Shown: positions 47,854-56,643 of the stretch, piece after piece | Layout of the letters: each line of letters opens with the position of its first letter | How positions within the stretch are numbered: position 1 is the stretch's first letter | From: Ignavibacteriota bacterium | Lineage (GTDB): Bacteria; Bacteroidota; Ignavibacteria; Palsa-1295 | DNA: 64,000 bases | Direction: 5' to 3' | Assembly: GCA_003151825.1 (NCBI GenBank) | Contig: PLYO01000047.1 | Coordinates: 124,001-188,000, forward strand | The notes under the pieces: generated by a model | Database searches by the model: none | What the model was told of the DNA's origin: nothing | The model's input: only the letters and a program-made list of their open reading frames with translations | Made by a program: the position numbers and the translations under genes

Positions 47854-48759
47854 TTATTCTTTCGTTATGGCATGACCGCCAAATTCATTGCGCAGCGCAG
47901 AGAGAAGTTTATCGCCGAACGATTCCACTTCTCGCGAGCGGATACGCTCGAGGAGCGAAAGCGTGATGATGGGCGCCGGCACATCGTTGTCAATGGCCTC
48001 GAAGACCGTCCAGCGGCCCTCGCCGGAATCGGCGACGACCGGCGCAATGCCTTCGAGATTCGGATTTTTTGCGAGCGCATCCGCCGCCAAATCGAGCAGC
48101 CACGAACGGACGACGCTCCCATACCGCCAAATTTCAGCCACTTGATGCGCATCGATAGTAAACGCTTTCTTATGTTTGATAATCGAAAATCCCTCGGCAT
48201 ACGCCTGCATGAGGCCGTATTCGATGCCGTTATGGACCATCTTCACAAAATGTCCCGCACCGCATGGCCCGACGCGACCCCATCCTTTATCTTTCGCTGG
48301 CGCGAGCGTCTCGAAAATCGGGCGAAGCGACTCGACAACATTTGTATCGCCGCCAATCATCATGCTATAACCCTCTTCGAGACCCCAAATTCCTCCGCTC
48401 GTTCCGCAATCTACGTAGGCGATGTCATTTTTCTTCAGCGATTCCGCGCGGCGCATGGAATCCTTGAAATTCGAGTTCCCGCCGTCGATAAGAATATCAC
48501 CCTTACCGAGAAGCGGTAAAAGAGATTCGATCGTCTCATCGACCGGCGCTCCCGCCGGAACCATCATCCAGAGAATCTTTGGTTTTGGAAGAGCCTGCGC
48601 CAACGAGGCGAGGGACGAAACGGACGCCCCCCCCTTCTGTTCGAAAAGCTTTCGAGCATCTTCATTTGGATCGAAGCCGGCGACCTCGTGGCCGCCTCGA
48701 ATAAGCCGCTCGGCCATATTCGCGCCCATCCGGCCTAAGCCGATCATTGCTAATTTCAT
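47854..48759 (-). CDS. gnd: 6-phosphogluconate dehydrogenase (decarboxylating), short form
   Basis: A 301-residue enzyme from ATG 48759. The N-terminal MKLAMIGLGRMGANMAERLI is the NAD(P) motif, ILIDGGNSNFKDSMRRAESL the conserved GGNS region, AYVDCGTSGGIWGLEEGYSM the GTSGG loop, and FVKMVHNGIEYGLMQAYAEG the K-x-x-x-N catalytic helix. It belongs to the shorter (about 300 aa) GndA/YqeC-type form. The upstream open frame (33 codons) has no similarity. It sits upstream of zwf and downstream of the COG4705 gene on the same strand, so all three are probably co-transcribed. Confidence 0.95.
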   Translation of the reverse strand: MKLAMIGLGRMGANMAERLIRGGHEVAGFDPNEDARKLFEQKGGASVSSLASLAQALPKPKILWMMVPAGAPVDETIESLLPLLGKGDILIDGGNSNFKDSMRRAESLKKNDIAYVDCGTSGGIWGLEEGYSMMIGGDTNVVESLRPIFETLAPAKDKGWGRVGPCGAGHFVKMVHNGIEYGLMQAYAEGFSIIKHKKAFTIDAHQVAEIWRYGSVVRSWLLDLAADALAKNPNLEGIAPVVADSGEGRWTVFEAIDNDVPAPIITLSLLERIRSREVESFGDKLLSALRNEFGGHAITKE

Positions 48760-48854
48760 TGCTTGAATTGTTTCGACTCTCGATTTCGTGTCGAGTCCTT
48801 TAATTTTTCTCGCCTTCGAACATTCGGAAGGTATGGAATGGTTGTTAGCGCGCA

Positions 48855-49631
48855 TCACGCCAAACGCCGCTCTCGCTTCGCCCGTTGTGTTATGATTATG
48901 AGTATGACCATGACGACCGCAATAACAAGCGAGGATGCGATGCGGCTAAGATTCAACCCACCTTGCGCCGTGGGCTTGGTAAGCGTATCGCCGAGCGTTG
49001 CTCCGAGCGGCCGCGAAAGCACATACGCACTCCAAAAGAGCACGCTCGTCGAAATTCGGGTGGTATAATGCAGCATGGCCACGATCACGAGCAGCGCAGA
49101 AAAAATGAGCGCACCATTTTCGAATCCAACACCGGCTGACGATGCAACAAAATCGCCAAGCGCCGTGCCGAGCGTGTTGGAAACAAGAATCGTGATCCAA
49201 TAGAAAGTCTCATTTTTGCGATCCGTAACATGATCGACTCGAACCCGGCCTGTCGAGAAATGCCAGGCGGTCAATATTATCAGCACGAGCGTAAATAGCA
49301 AGATCGAAGATAAGACATATCCCAATCCGAGCGTGCGGTCGATATAATCCGACGTTGTGGTTCCCACCGTGGTTGTTGCCACGACGACCGCCCAATAGAA
49401 CGCCGGATGGTAGCGCGTCGCCTTGAGTTGCGCCGTGAGCGTGATCGCGAAAAAAGCCAAAAAGATCAGCGTGCTTACTGCATAACCCAAATTGAGCTGC
49501 ATCGAAAGCGCATCGCCGCCCGTTTCGCCAAGCGTCGTGGCGCAAATTTTCACGATCCAGAAAGCGATCGTTACTTGCGGAACTTTATTGAGAGCGTCCG
49601 ATGCGGTACTGCTCGCGTGTTGTGATTTCAT
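48855..49631 (-). CDS. COG4705-type membrane protein, four-repeat
   Basis: A 258-residue polytopic membrane protein. The sequence has four related segments, each with a central T/S-x-L/V-G-x-x-x-G/S-D motif: KVPQVTIAFWIVKICATTLG..GD, HPAFYWAVVVATTTVGTTTS..D, ETFYWITILVSNTLGTALGD and STSVLFWSAYVLSRPLGATL..GD. These come two helices apart, so the protein is a fourfold internal repeat, typical of COG4705 proteins. The function is not established. It is 95 bases upstream of gnd on the same strand. Confidence 0.78.
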   Translation of the reverse strand: MKSQHASSTASDALNKVPQVTIAFWIVKICATTLGETGGDALSMQLNLGYAVSTLIFLAFFAITLTAQLKATRYHPAFYWAVVVATTTVGTTTSDYIDRTLGLGYVLSSILLFTLVLIILTAWHFSTGRVRVDHVTDRKNETFYWITILVSNTLGTALGDFVASSAGVGFENGALIFSALLVIVAMLHYTTRISTSVLFWSAYVLSRPLGATLGDTLTKPTAQGGLNLSRIASSLVIAVVMVILIIITQRAKRERRLA

Positions 49632-49705
49632 CGTTACAAAAGGAAGCGAAGTCTGCGATATTCCATTGCCTAAACGGACGGGATAGCAACGATAGTGCCG
49701 AACCC

Positions 49706-50482
49706 CTACTCGACCAACACCTGCAATCCAAGATACGCGACATATTCGTTATAGGAAGAAGGCGTTAGGTTCTTCCCGGCCGAGCCGATAAAATAGAGCG
49801 CATCGGTGATCTTCGAGTGGCATCCTATATTAGCCATGACTTCCGTTGCCGTGCCGGTTTGTGAAGTGGCATGGAGTTCCGCTAACCATTGGAACGCCGA
49901 TGAACTATTGTACCCCCCGACGACGCCGTAATTCCACTGGCCCGGCTGATCGACTATGAAGTCGATTCCCACTTCCGCATCTAATTGAACATTGCCAAAG
50001 GTGCGCGCAACTTCGAGCGGAAGAAAAAATTGGTTACCAAATAAAATGCTCGAGATGTTGGTGTAATTAAAGCGATAGGATGGATACGTAGCGACATCGA
50101 CTCCGAAGGAATCCTCATCCAAAAACCTTATTTTTATACCCGGATCGATATTGGCAAGCCCGGTCACTGCTTTTTCGCCTGGTGTTTTTACCACGACCCA
50201 CGGCACTTCGAGCTTAAGCTGCACGCGCGAACCCCAGCCATAATTAAGATCGACAATCGGCGTTTCGTAGAGATGCTCGGAAGGAGTATTATCGAGCGCA
50301 AACGCGAAATTATTTTCCCAATGGCCCGTGCCCGGCGTGCCGGGATCGTCAGTAATCATCGGCGGGCCACCCTGAGCGAATACATCTGCGGGATGACCCA
50401 TCATCCCCATCGCTTCCAAAAAAAGAACCGCTAAGAGAACGACCGCGAATGATTTCCCGGTATTCCTTCTATTGTTCCGCAT
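49706..50482 (-). CDS. Putative outer-membrane barrel protein (transporter-like)
   Basis: A 258-residue exported protein with signal peptide (SFAVVLLAVLFLEAMGMMGH, cleavage near VFAQ). The first mature part PPMITDDPGTPGTGHWENNF is a motif common to small beta-barrel 'transporter' proteins of many Proteobacteria and Bacteroidota. Alternating strands follow (WGSRVQLKLEVPWVVV, GVDVATYPSYRFN, LDAEVGIDFIVD, LYFIGSAGKNL). It ends in a short aromatic/aliphatic strand (YVAYLGLQVLVE). The substrate is unknown. Confidence 0.72.
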   Translation of the reverse strand: MRNNRRNTGKSFAVVLLAVLFLEAMGMMGHPADVFAQGGPPMITDDPGTPGTGHWENNFAFALDNTPSEHLYETPIVDLNYGWGSRVQLKLEVPWVVVKTPGEKAVTGLANIDPGIKIRFLDEDSFGVDVATYPSYRFNYTNISSILFGNQFFLPLEVARTFGNVQLDAEVGIDFIVDQPGQWNYGVVGGYNSSSAFQWLAELHATSQTGTATEVMANIGCHSKITDALYFIGSAGKNLTPSSYNEYVAYLGLQVLVE

Positions 50483-50515
50483 TAACTATTACGACCAGAC
50501 GCGCTGTTTCTGCGA

Positions 50516-51454
50516 TTAGTTCGCAATATACATTTTCGCTAACGAGCTACCCAGCCTCACAAAATAAAATCCCGCCGGAAGATGCGGAAGTGATGCTCCC
50601 GTTTGTCCCGGCGAGACGGTAAAGCTTGCTTCTCTAATTCCGAGCGGAGAAAATATTTCGAGATCTCTCGCATGATCCGAGACATCGAACGAACAGGCGA
50701 TGGAACCATTCGATGCGTAAATGGCGAGATTATTCGGTTGCGGCGTTTCGGTAACTATTGATGGCGGATCGGAAAAAGTAGCGGGACGGAAAATTCCGGA
50801 AAGCGTGACGGAGGATGCGGTGAAATCAGCATTTGTATAATCATAATAATTTTGACCATAATACTGATCTTGAAAGCTACGCTCTGAAAAGGAAATAGTA
50901 TGTTCGGAAAACGATGAATCGGTAGTAAAAATAGAGGTATCATCAAAGTTCAAAGATAGTATTTTAAAGGAATCGATGATTTGGGAAGTTTGCAGATATT
51001 GGAAATTTTGCGTAGATGGGGAAGTGTCTATCGCTACGCCAGTCATAGAAATAATCGAATCGGTTCCAGGTGCAAACGTGATAGTGAGTGTATTCATTTG
51101 GTAAATTGGATAAGAGCTAGGAGGTAAAGAATCTAAGGGAACCATAAAAGTATAACTCAGAACATCAGAACTCAAGGAGAATGTAGTTGAAGCATATATG
51201 CCAGGATGATATGTGGTATCGACTCTGATACTAAAGTTTGCATTGGAATTGAAAGTCCAATAATTTGTATCATCGTCCACATATCCGCCCCTGACCGGAT
51301 CAGGTGTCCGCGAACTTTCTCCATTTAGAGTATTACCTACTCCATTAACGGTTATCGTAAACGGCAACTTCCACGGACACTTCCCGCTATCCGCCGAAGA
51401 GGCGAATGCGTTCGTTGCAAAGAAGCAAAAGAGAACCACCACGAATTTCTTCAT
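50516..51454 (-). CDS. Secreted protein with T9SS sorting domain
   Basis: A 312-residue protein: signal peptide KKFVVVLFCFFATNAFAS. It is asparagine/serine/tyrosine-rich with a beta-rich body (VRVDTTYHPGIYASTTFSLS-type strands). The C-terminal part (IVTETPQPNNLAIYASNGSI, FSPLGIREASFTVSPGQTGA, LPHLPAGFYFVRLGSSLAKM) has the G-x-Y-F-V-R-L signature of a T9SS sorting domain, though the Pro-Asn-Pro motif is weaker than elsewhere in the window. Function unknown; no homologue recognised. Confidence 0.65.
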   Translation of the reverse strand: MKKFVVVLFCFFATNAFASSADSGKCPWKLPFTITVNGVGNTLNGESSRTPDPVRGGYVDDDTNYWTFNSNANFSIRVDTTYHPGIYASTTFSLSSDVLSYTFMVPLDSLPPSSYPIYQMNTLTITFAPGTDSIISMTGVAIDTSPSTQNFQYLQTSQIIDSFKILSLNFDDTSIFTTDSSFSEHTISFSERSFQDQYYGQNYYDYTNADFTASSVTLSGIFRPATFSDPPSIVTETPQPNNLAIYASNGSIACSFDVSDHARDLEIFSPLGIREASFTVSPGQTGASLPHLPAGFYFVRLGSSLAKMYIAN

Positions 51455-51523
51455 GCTAAACCAAACGGAGGGGGTTCGTAAGGGGTTCGCAGGGGATTGA
51501 AAAGTGACCTACCCGAGAGAGAT

Positions 51524-51604
51524 GTCATTCCCGCGAAAGCGGGAATCCAGGACTTGAGATTACTCTGAATTTGAGATCTGGATTCCCGCTTTCGCGGGAA
51601 TGAC
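51524..51604. repeat. Palindromic repeat 'GTCATTCCCGCG' family, copy 2
   Basis: The outer arms gtcattcccgcgaaagcggg and cccgctttcgcgggaatgac match the copy at 14885-14965 over most of the 81 bases, including the centre cttgagattactctgaatt. Compensatory changes keep the hairpin: gaaagc/gctttc here, gaacgc/gcgttc in copy 1. It lies upstream of the plus-strand alaS and downstream of nothing (divergent intergenic). Confidence 0.85.
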
Positions 51605-51661
51605 AATGCAAAAGAGTAATTTGTTGAACATTCCCTAAACATTCGTGTTTTTCCGTGACGC

Positions 51662-54259
51662 ATGACTTCCAAAGAAATACGCCAATCTTTCCTCGACTTT
51701 TTTGCGGCGCGCGGGCACGAGATCGTCCCCAGCGCGCCGGTGATTCCGCATGGGGATAAGACCCTCCTGTTCACCAATGCCGGCATGAACCAGTTCAAGG
51801 ATGTTTTCTTGGGCGTTGGCTCGCGCTCCTATACCCGCGCGGCCGATACGCAGAAAGTGATCCGCGTGTCCGGCAAGCATAACGATCTGGAAGAAGTTGG
51901 TCACGATACATACCACCACACGTTCTTCGAGATGCTTGGGAACTGGTCGTTCGGCGATTATGGAAAGAAGGAAGCCATCGCGTGGGCGTGGGAACTGCTG
52001 ACGAGCGTGTGGAAGCTCGATAAATCGCGTCTCTACGCAACCGTTTATGAAACGGACGATGAATCCTTCGAACTGTGGAAAGCTGTAACCGACATCGACC
52101 CCACGCACATCATGCGTTTCGGCGCAAAAGATAATTTCTGGGAAATGGGCGAAACGGGGCCATGCGGTCCATGCTCGGAGATCCATTACGATCACACGCC
52201 GGATAAATCCGGTGGCGCGCTTGTGAATTCCGGAGTTCCCGAAGTGATAGAGATATGGAACCTTGTTTTTATCCAATACAATCGCAATCCCGATGGCTCG
52301 CTCGAAGAGCTGCCGATGAAGCATGTCGATACCGGGATGGGATTCGAACGAGCGTGTGCTGTGCTTCAACAGAAAGCGTCGAATTACGACATCGATGTTT
52401 TTGAGCCTTACATAAAATGGGTTTCTAAAAGGACGAACAGGACATACGGGACGGATGAGCGCGGCGATATTGCAACGCGCGTCATCGCCGATCATGTGAG
52501 AACGCTAACCGCTGCTATCGCCGACGGCGCTCTCCCAAGTAACGATGGGCGTGGCTATGTGCTTCGCCGAATTCTTCGCCGTGCTGCGCGATATGGAAGG
52601 AATCTTGGATTGCGCGATCCATTTCTATTTGAACTTGCTGCGGTTGTATCAGAGCAAATGTCGCACGTCTTTCCAGAAATGCGTGACCGCCTCGATCTCG
52701 TGCAAAAAGTTATTCGTGCCGAAGAGGAAAGCTTTAACGTAACGCTCGATCGCGGTCTTGCGCTCTTTGAAGAAGTTGCAAGTTCGATTGAAGATTCGGA
52801 ATCTCCGATCATCGCTGGTGAAGATGCGTTTAAGCTATACGATACTTTCGGGTTCCCAATTGATCTTACTGAAGTTTTAGCAAAAGAACGCGGGTTGACT
52901 GTTGATTTAGAACAGTTTAGTAAACTTCTTGGAGAGCAGAAATCAAGGAGCAGAGCTGACAGAAGGAGTAAAAGCAAACCAATCGTAAGATTTCTTACCG
53001 GCGACACTTCATGGGAAACCTTTGAACATCATCGGACAGACTTTACAGGTTATGATGAATTCGAAACTCAAGCCACGATTATTGAAGGGGGTTTTGATTA
53101 TGTTGTATTAGATAGAACACCATTCTATGCTGAATCAGGTGGGCAAGTTGCAGACACTGGAATTCTGGAACTTGGTGAATACAGCCCGATCGTTCGAGTT
53201 ATTAATGTCAGGAAGGAAGGAGAATCATTCATTCACGAGTTTGAGACTGAGACGAATGACCTTGGAGAAACACAGCAAGTGATGGCCAAAATCGACCGCC
53301 CCCGCCGCATTGACATCATGCGGAATCATTCCGCGACGCACCTCATGCACTCTGCGCTTCGTAAAGTGCTTGGCGAGCATGTGCATCAGGCCGGTTCGTT
53401 GGTAACTCCCGACCATCTGCGTTTTGATTTCAGTCATTTCCAAAAAGTAAGCGCGGAAGAATTGCGGGAGATCGAAGCGATTGTGAATGAGAAGATCAGG
53501 GAGACGATCAAGCTGATTCATCATCGCAATATTCCGTTCGAGGAAGCGAAAAAGATGGGCGCGCTCATGTTCTTTGGTGACAAGTATGGATCACTTGTAA
53601 ATGTCGTTCAGTTCGGGACATTCTCAACGGAGTTTTGCGGCGGCACGCATGTTGCCAACACTGCGGAGATTGGTCTTTTCAAATTCACGAGCGAGTCCAG
53701 CATTGCGAGCGGCGTTCGCAGAATTGAAGCTGTAACAGGCCGAGGTATCGAACAATGGCTTCTCGCCGAGGAAAAGAAATACTCGGAACTCAGTCGTGAG
53801 CACGAAACGCTGCTTGCCGAAAAACAAAAGTTGGAGAAAGATCTGACAAAACTTCGCTTAGAAGCTCGGCGCGATGAAATACGAAACCTTTCAAAGACAG
53901 CGAAGCCACTTGGCGTCACTTCCGTCCTTTTAGTCACTGCTGAAATCAAAGCGCGTGATGCCGCCGAATTGCAATCGCTCGGAGAAATGCTTCGCGAAGA
54001 AATGAAGGGTGGCGTAGTCGCTGTGCTTGGCGCGAAACTTGCAGAGGATAAAGTATCGTTGGTAGCAATGGTTTCGGATGATCTCGTGAAAGAAAAGAAG
54101 ATCAAAGCCGGCGACATCATCGGAAAAATCGCGGAGATTGTCGGCGGACGTGGCGGCGGACGGCCGCAGCTCGCGCAGGCCGGCGGAAAGTATCCCGAAA
54201 AACTTTCGGAAGCGCTGAAGAATGCCGAGAAGGTTATTCGGGAAGGTTTAGAACGTTAA
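51662..54259 (+). CDS. alaS: Alanine-tRNA ligase
   Basis: An 865-residue class II synthetase. The start is MTSKEIRQSFLDFFAARGHE, with the class II motifs LLFTNAGMNQFKDVFLG and NLVFIQYNRNPDGSLEELPM, GYVLRRILRRAARYGRNLG, the editing zinc site HSATHLMHSALRKVLGEHVH and FCGGTHVANTAEIG, and the coiled C-terminal domain with ARRDEIRNLSK. The length is normal (about 870). From about 52730 to 53280 codon use changes markedly (AGA/AGG, TTT/TTA, AT-rich), returning at ATGGCCAAAATCGACCGC. This suggests a mosaic gene. An overlapping minus-strand frame is antisense to it. Confidence 0.96.
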   Translation: MTSKEIRQSFLDFFAARGHEIVPSAPVIPHGDKTLLFTNAGMNQFKDVFLGVGSRSYTRAADTQKVIRVSGKHNDLEEVGHDTYHHTFFEMLGNWSFGDYGKKEAIAWAWELLTSVWKLDKSRLYATVYETDDESFELWKAVTDIDPTHIMRFGAKDNFWEMGETGPCGPCSEIHYDHTPDKSGGALVNSGVPEVIEIWNLVFIQYNRNPDGSLEELPMKHVDTGMGFERACAVLQQKASNYDIDVFEPYIKWVSKRTNRTYGTDERGDIATRVIADHVRTLTAAIADGALPSNDGRGYVLRRILRRAARYGRNLGLRDPFLFELAAVVSEQMSHVFPEMRDRLDLVQKVIRAEEESFNVTLDRGLALFEEVASSIEDSESPIIAGEDAFKLYDTFGFPIDLTEVLAKERGLTVDLEQFSKLLGEQKSRSRADRRSKSKPIVRFLTGDTSWETFEHHRTDFTGYDEFETQATIIEGGFDYVVLDRTPFYAESGGQVADTGILELGEYSPIVRVINVRKEGESFIHEFETETNDLGETQQVMAKIDRPRRIDIMRNHSATHLMHSALRKVLGEHVHQAGSLVTPDHLRFDFSHFQKVSAEELREIEAIVNEKIRETIKLIHHRNIPFEEAKKMGALMFFGDKYGSLVNVVQFGTFSTEFCGGTHVANTAEIGLFKFTSESSIASGVRRIEAVTGRGIEQWLLAEEKKYSELSREHETLLAEKQKLEKDLTKLRLEARRDEIRNLSKTAKPLGVTSVLLVTAEIKARDAAELQSLGEMLREEMKGGVVAVLGAKLAEDKVSLVAMVSDDLVKEKKIKAGDIIGKIAEIVGGRGGGRPQLAQAGGKYPEKLSEALKNAEKVIREGLER

Positions 54260-54269
54260 AACAAGCTTA

Positions 54270-56132
54270 TTGTCATTGTTGAAACACTCAAAAAAGCATT
54301 CTTTTCGCAACCGGCTTCCGACATTGGGCGCGCTTGCGTCACTTGCGCTCTTGGTGGTACTTTCCATTGGCGCGAATAACTTTTTTACGGCGAATAACTT
54401 TTTTGCATCGAGTAAAAAACTCGCGTCGAATGATTCCCTGCACTTCGTGGATACCTCCGCGCATCCCATGCGCGTATCCTTCAACGGATGGTCGGGCGAT
54501 ACGGCGGGCGCCTTGAATAATCTTCGAGCGCAGCTTTCGGATATTTTGGATGGCCGCGAAATGAGACATAGTATCGTAAGTACAAAGATCGTTTTCTTCG
54601 AACCGAATGATTCCCTCCATAATATTTATTCATTCCATCCCGATGAGAGCGTGCTGCCAGCCTCGACCGAAAAACTCTTTACCTCATCCTCCACGCTCTG
54701 GGCGCTCGGATCGAAATATGCATTTACCACGAAGCTTGATCTTGCGCCAGGCGCAAAAATCGAAGGCGACCGGATTGTTGGGAATGTTTATCTTCGGCCC
54801 AGCGGCGATCCGACGCTACGCTCCGCGGATCTCGATCTCGTTGCAAGCGGGCTGCAAAGGAGAGGCATTACGAAAATTCAAGGGGACATCATCAGCGATT
54901 TGGGTGGCGAAAACCCGCTCAGTCCGGAAGCGAAGGAGTATATGGCTGCGCACAATTCATCCGAGATCGCCGTGCATGATTCTGTCGTCGGTGAAAATGG
55001 AACGATTGCCAGCGTTGATTCCACTGCTGCCGATGATGAAGAGAACGAAGATGAAGCCGAAGCCGGCGCGCTTTCAACATTCCCAAATTTTTCGCTCGAT
55101 CGTAATATCGTAACCGTGACGGTCATCGGTGGGCATAGTAAGGGTTCCCCGCTCGGTATCCGAGTAAATCCTTCCATCGCCTCGATTGTCGTTGTCAATC
55201 ATGGCAGATCGAGCGCGCCAGCTTCGTATCGCGTGCGAAGAGTTGGCCGGGGCCGACATCGCAGAACGATTCGAAGGCTCGTTCGCGGCACGATGACGCT
55301 GCATGTCAGTTCTTCCGGCGAGCCGATGGATGCCCGGCAGACGATCGTTATTTCCGGCCAGTTCCCGGCGCGCGCACAACGGACGTATGGATTCCCGATA
55401 AAGAATGTACCGCTTGCGATGGCTTCCGTGATGAAATCGCGTTTGCAACAAAATGGGATCGCGGTTACAGGCCAGCCGCGTGTCGAGCGTGTATCTATAG
55501 ACACCAATTCACGAACCATTGCTGAAAAGCAAACGAGCCTGATCGACTTGCTGGCTTATATGAATAAACACAGCGATAATTATTTGGCCGAGAGCATGTT
55601 CCGCAAGCTTTCGACCATCTCGCAGATTGCGGCATCTGCGCCGGACGAGCGCGCGCGAAAACTCATGCGTTCCTGGCTTGAGGTGTGCAATGTCGATGGA
55701 ACGGATTGTACGCTCATCGATGGTTCCGGGCTTTCACGATCGAATCAGGTGAGTGCAAATTCGGTCATTAACTTGCTGGCTGGAATTAAACAACGGGGTA
55801 TGTTCAGCCTGTTTACGCATACGCTTTCCGTTGCTGGCTACGATGGCACGTTGCGAAATCGGATGAAGGGTACTGCTGCACAATTCAATGCACACGGTAA
55901 AACGGGAACGTTGAATGGTGTCACCGCGCTCGCCGGATACGTTACGACCGGCGATGGTCAGCTTGCCGCCTACTTCATCACCATGCAGCATTTTCGCGGC
56001 GGTCCGTGGGTGTATAAGCGAGATCAGGATAAGATCGTCGAAGCGCTGGCGAGTTTTAAGTATGCGGATTATCAGAGTGCAATGAACGAGCCATCGCTTA
56101 GAACGATGGGAAGTAAAAGCGCGAAGCAGTAA
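54270..56132 (+). CDS. dacB: D-alanyl-D-alanine carboxypeptidase/endopeptidase (PBP4 type)
   Basis: A 620-residue S13-family penicillin-binding protein with a TTG start at 54270 (no ATG near; the first hydrophobic segment follows at LGALASLALLVVLSIGAN). The active-site Ser is in VLPASTEKLFTSSSTLWALG (SxxK), the SxN motif is YMNKHSDNYLAES and KTG is HGKTGTLNGVTALAGYVTT. The long second domain insertion and an acidic run (AADDEENEDEAEAGAL) are typical of PBP4. It trims or cleaves peptidoglycan crosslinks in the periplasm. It follows alaS by 10 bases and is probably co-transcribed. Confidence 0.92.
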   Translation: MSLLKHSKKHSFRNRLPTLGALASLALLVVLSIGANNFFTANNFFASSKKLASNDSLHFVDTSAHPMRVSFNGWSGDTAGALNNLRAQLSDILDGREMRHSIVSTKIVFFEPNDSLHNIYSFHPDESVLPASTEKLFTSSSTLWALGSKYAFTTKLDLAPGAKIEGDRIVGNVYLRPSGDPTLRSADLDLVASGLQRRGITKIQGDIISDLGGENPLSPEAKEYMAAHNSSEIAVHDSVVGENGTIASVDSTAADDEENEDEAEAGALSTFPNFSLDRNIVTVTVIGGHSKGSPLGIRVNPSIASIVVVNHGRSSAPASYRVRRVGRGRHRRTIRRLVRGTMTLHVSSSGEPMDARQTIVISGQFPARAQRTYGFPIKNVPLAMASVMKSRLQQNGIAVTGQPRVERVSIDTNSRTIAEKQTSLIDLLAYMNKHSDNYLAESMFRKLSTISQIAASAPDERARKLMRSWLEVCNVDGTDCTLIDGSGLSRSNQVSANSVINLLAGIKQRGMFSLFTHTLSVAGYDGTLRNRMKGTAAQFNAHGKTGTLNGVTALAGYVTTGDGQLAAYFITMQHFRGGPWVYKRDQDKIVEALASFKYADYQSAMNEPSLRTMGSKSAKQ

Positions 56133-56138
56133 ACTCGC

Positions 56139-56585
56139 CTAAACCCCAAATTGCTGCAAATGATGATCGGTGTGCTTGTAGCCGAGCTTGCCATATTGGT
56201 CACCTGTCATCTTGCCGAAGAACGGATGGATAGGCCATTCGGCTGATTTAGATTTGGATGCAACGCGCTCCAGCAGCTCAGCAAACCGCGTTTTCTCCGT
56301 TTGAATATTGTACGTTCCTTCCGAGACCAGCGGCGGAGCGGTTTTTCCTTTCTCTCTTGGGATGGGTATGGGCGAGAAGGTAATGAGCTTAAAGATCGCC
56401 GACTTTAAGGCATTGCCATGATAGGGTGAGGTTACTTCACCAAGATACAAGCGAAACGCTTCATTAATATGGTGCAAGCCTTGCTCAGGCCGCATGTTAC
56501 CGAACACCCGCAGCGAGTGTACCGAAAGTTTGCTTACCCTGTCGATTAATTCTTTTCTTACCGCCGATTCAAAGATGGTCTTCAT
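56139..56585 (-). CDS. DUF1569 family protein (DinB-like)
   Basis: A 148-residue protein from ATG 56585. The end HPFFGKMTGDQYGKLGYKHT, DHHLQQFGV has the DUF1569 signature (H-x-x-x-G-x-x-x-x-x-x-W/Y-G-x-L-x-Y-x-H-x-D-H-H-L-x-Q-F). DUF1569 proteins are four-helix DinB-like folds with a possible metal-binding His set. The open frame extends 40 codons upstream, but that part lies within the promoter of the divergent MFS gene. Function not known. Confidence 0.82.
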   Translation of the reverse strand: MKTIFESAVRKELIDRVSKLSVHSLRVFGNMRPEQGLHHINEAFRLYLGEVTSPYHGNALKSAIFKLITFSPIPIPREKGKTAPPLVSEGTYNIQTEKTRFAELLERVASKSKSAEWPIHPFFGKMTGDQYGKLGYKHTDHHLQQFGV

Positions 56586-56643
56586 TTTGTCGTATTTTTG
56601 AAAAGAAATCAACCACTTCTTACCCGATAATCGTTTCATAAAC

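Noticed and set aside
51635-52495. Long minus-strand open frame (286 codons) over the start of alaS
   Set aside because: It is antisense to well-conserved alaS motifs, has no family similarity and no start context.
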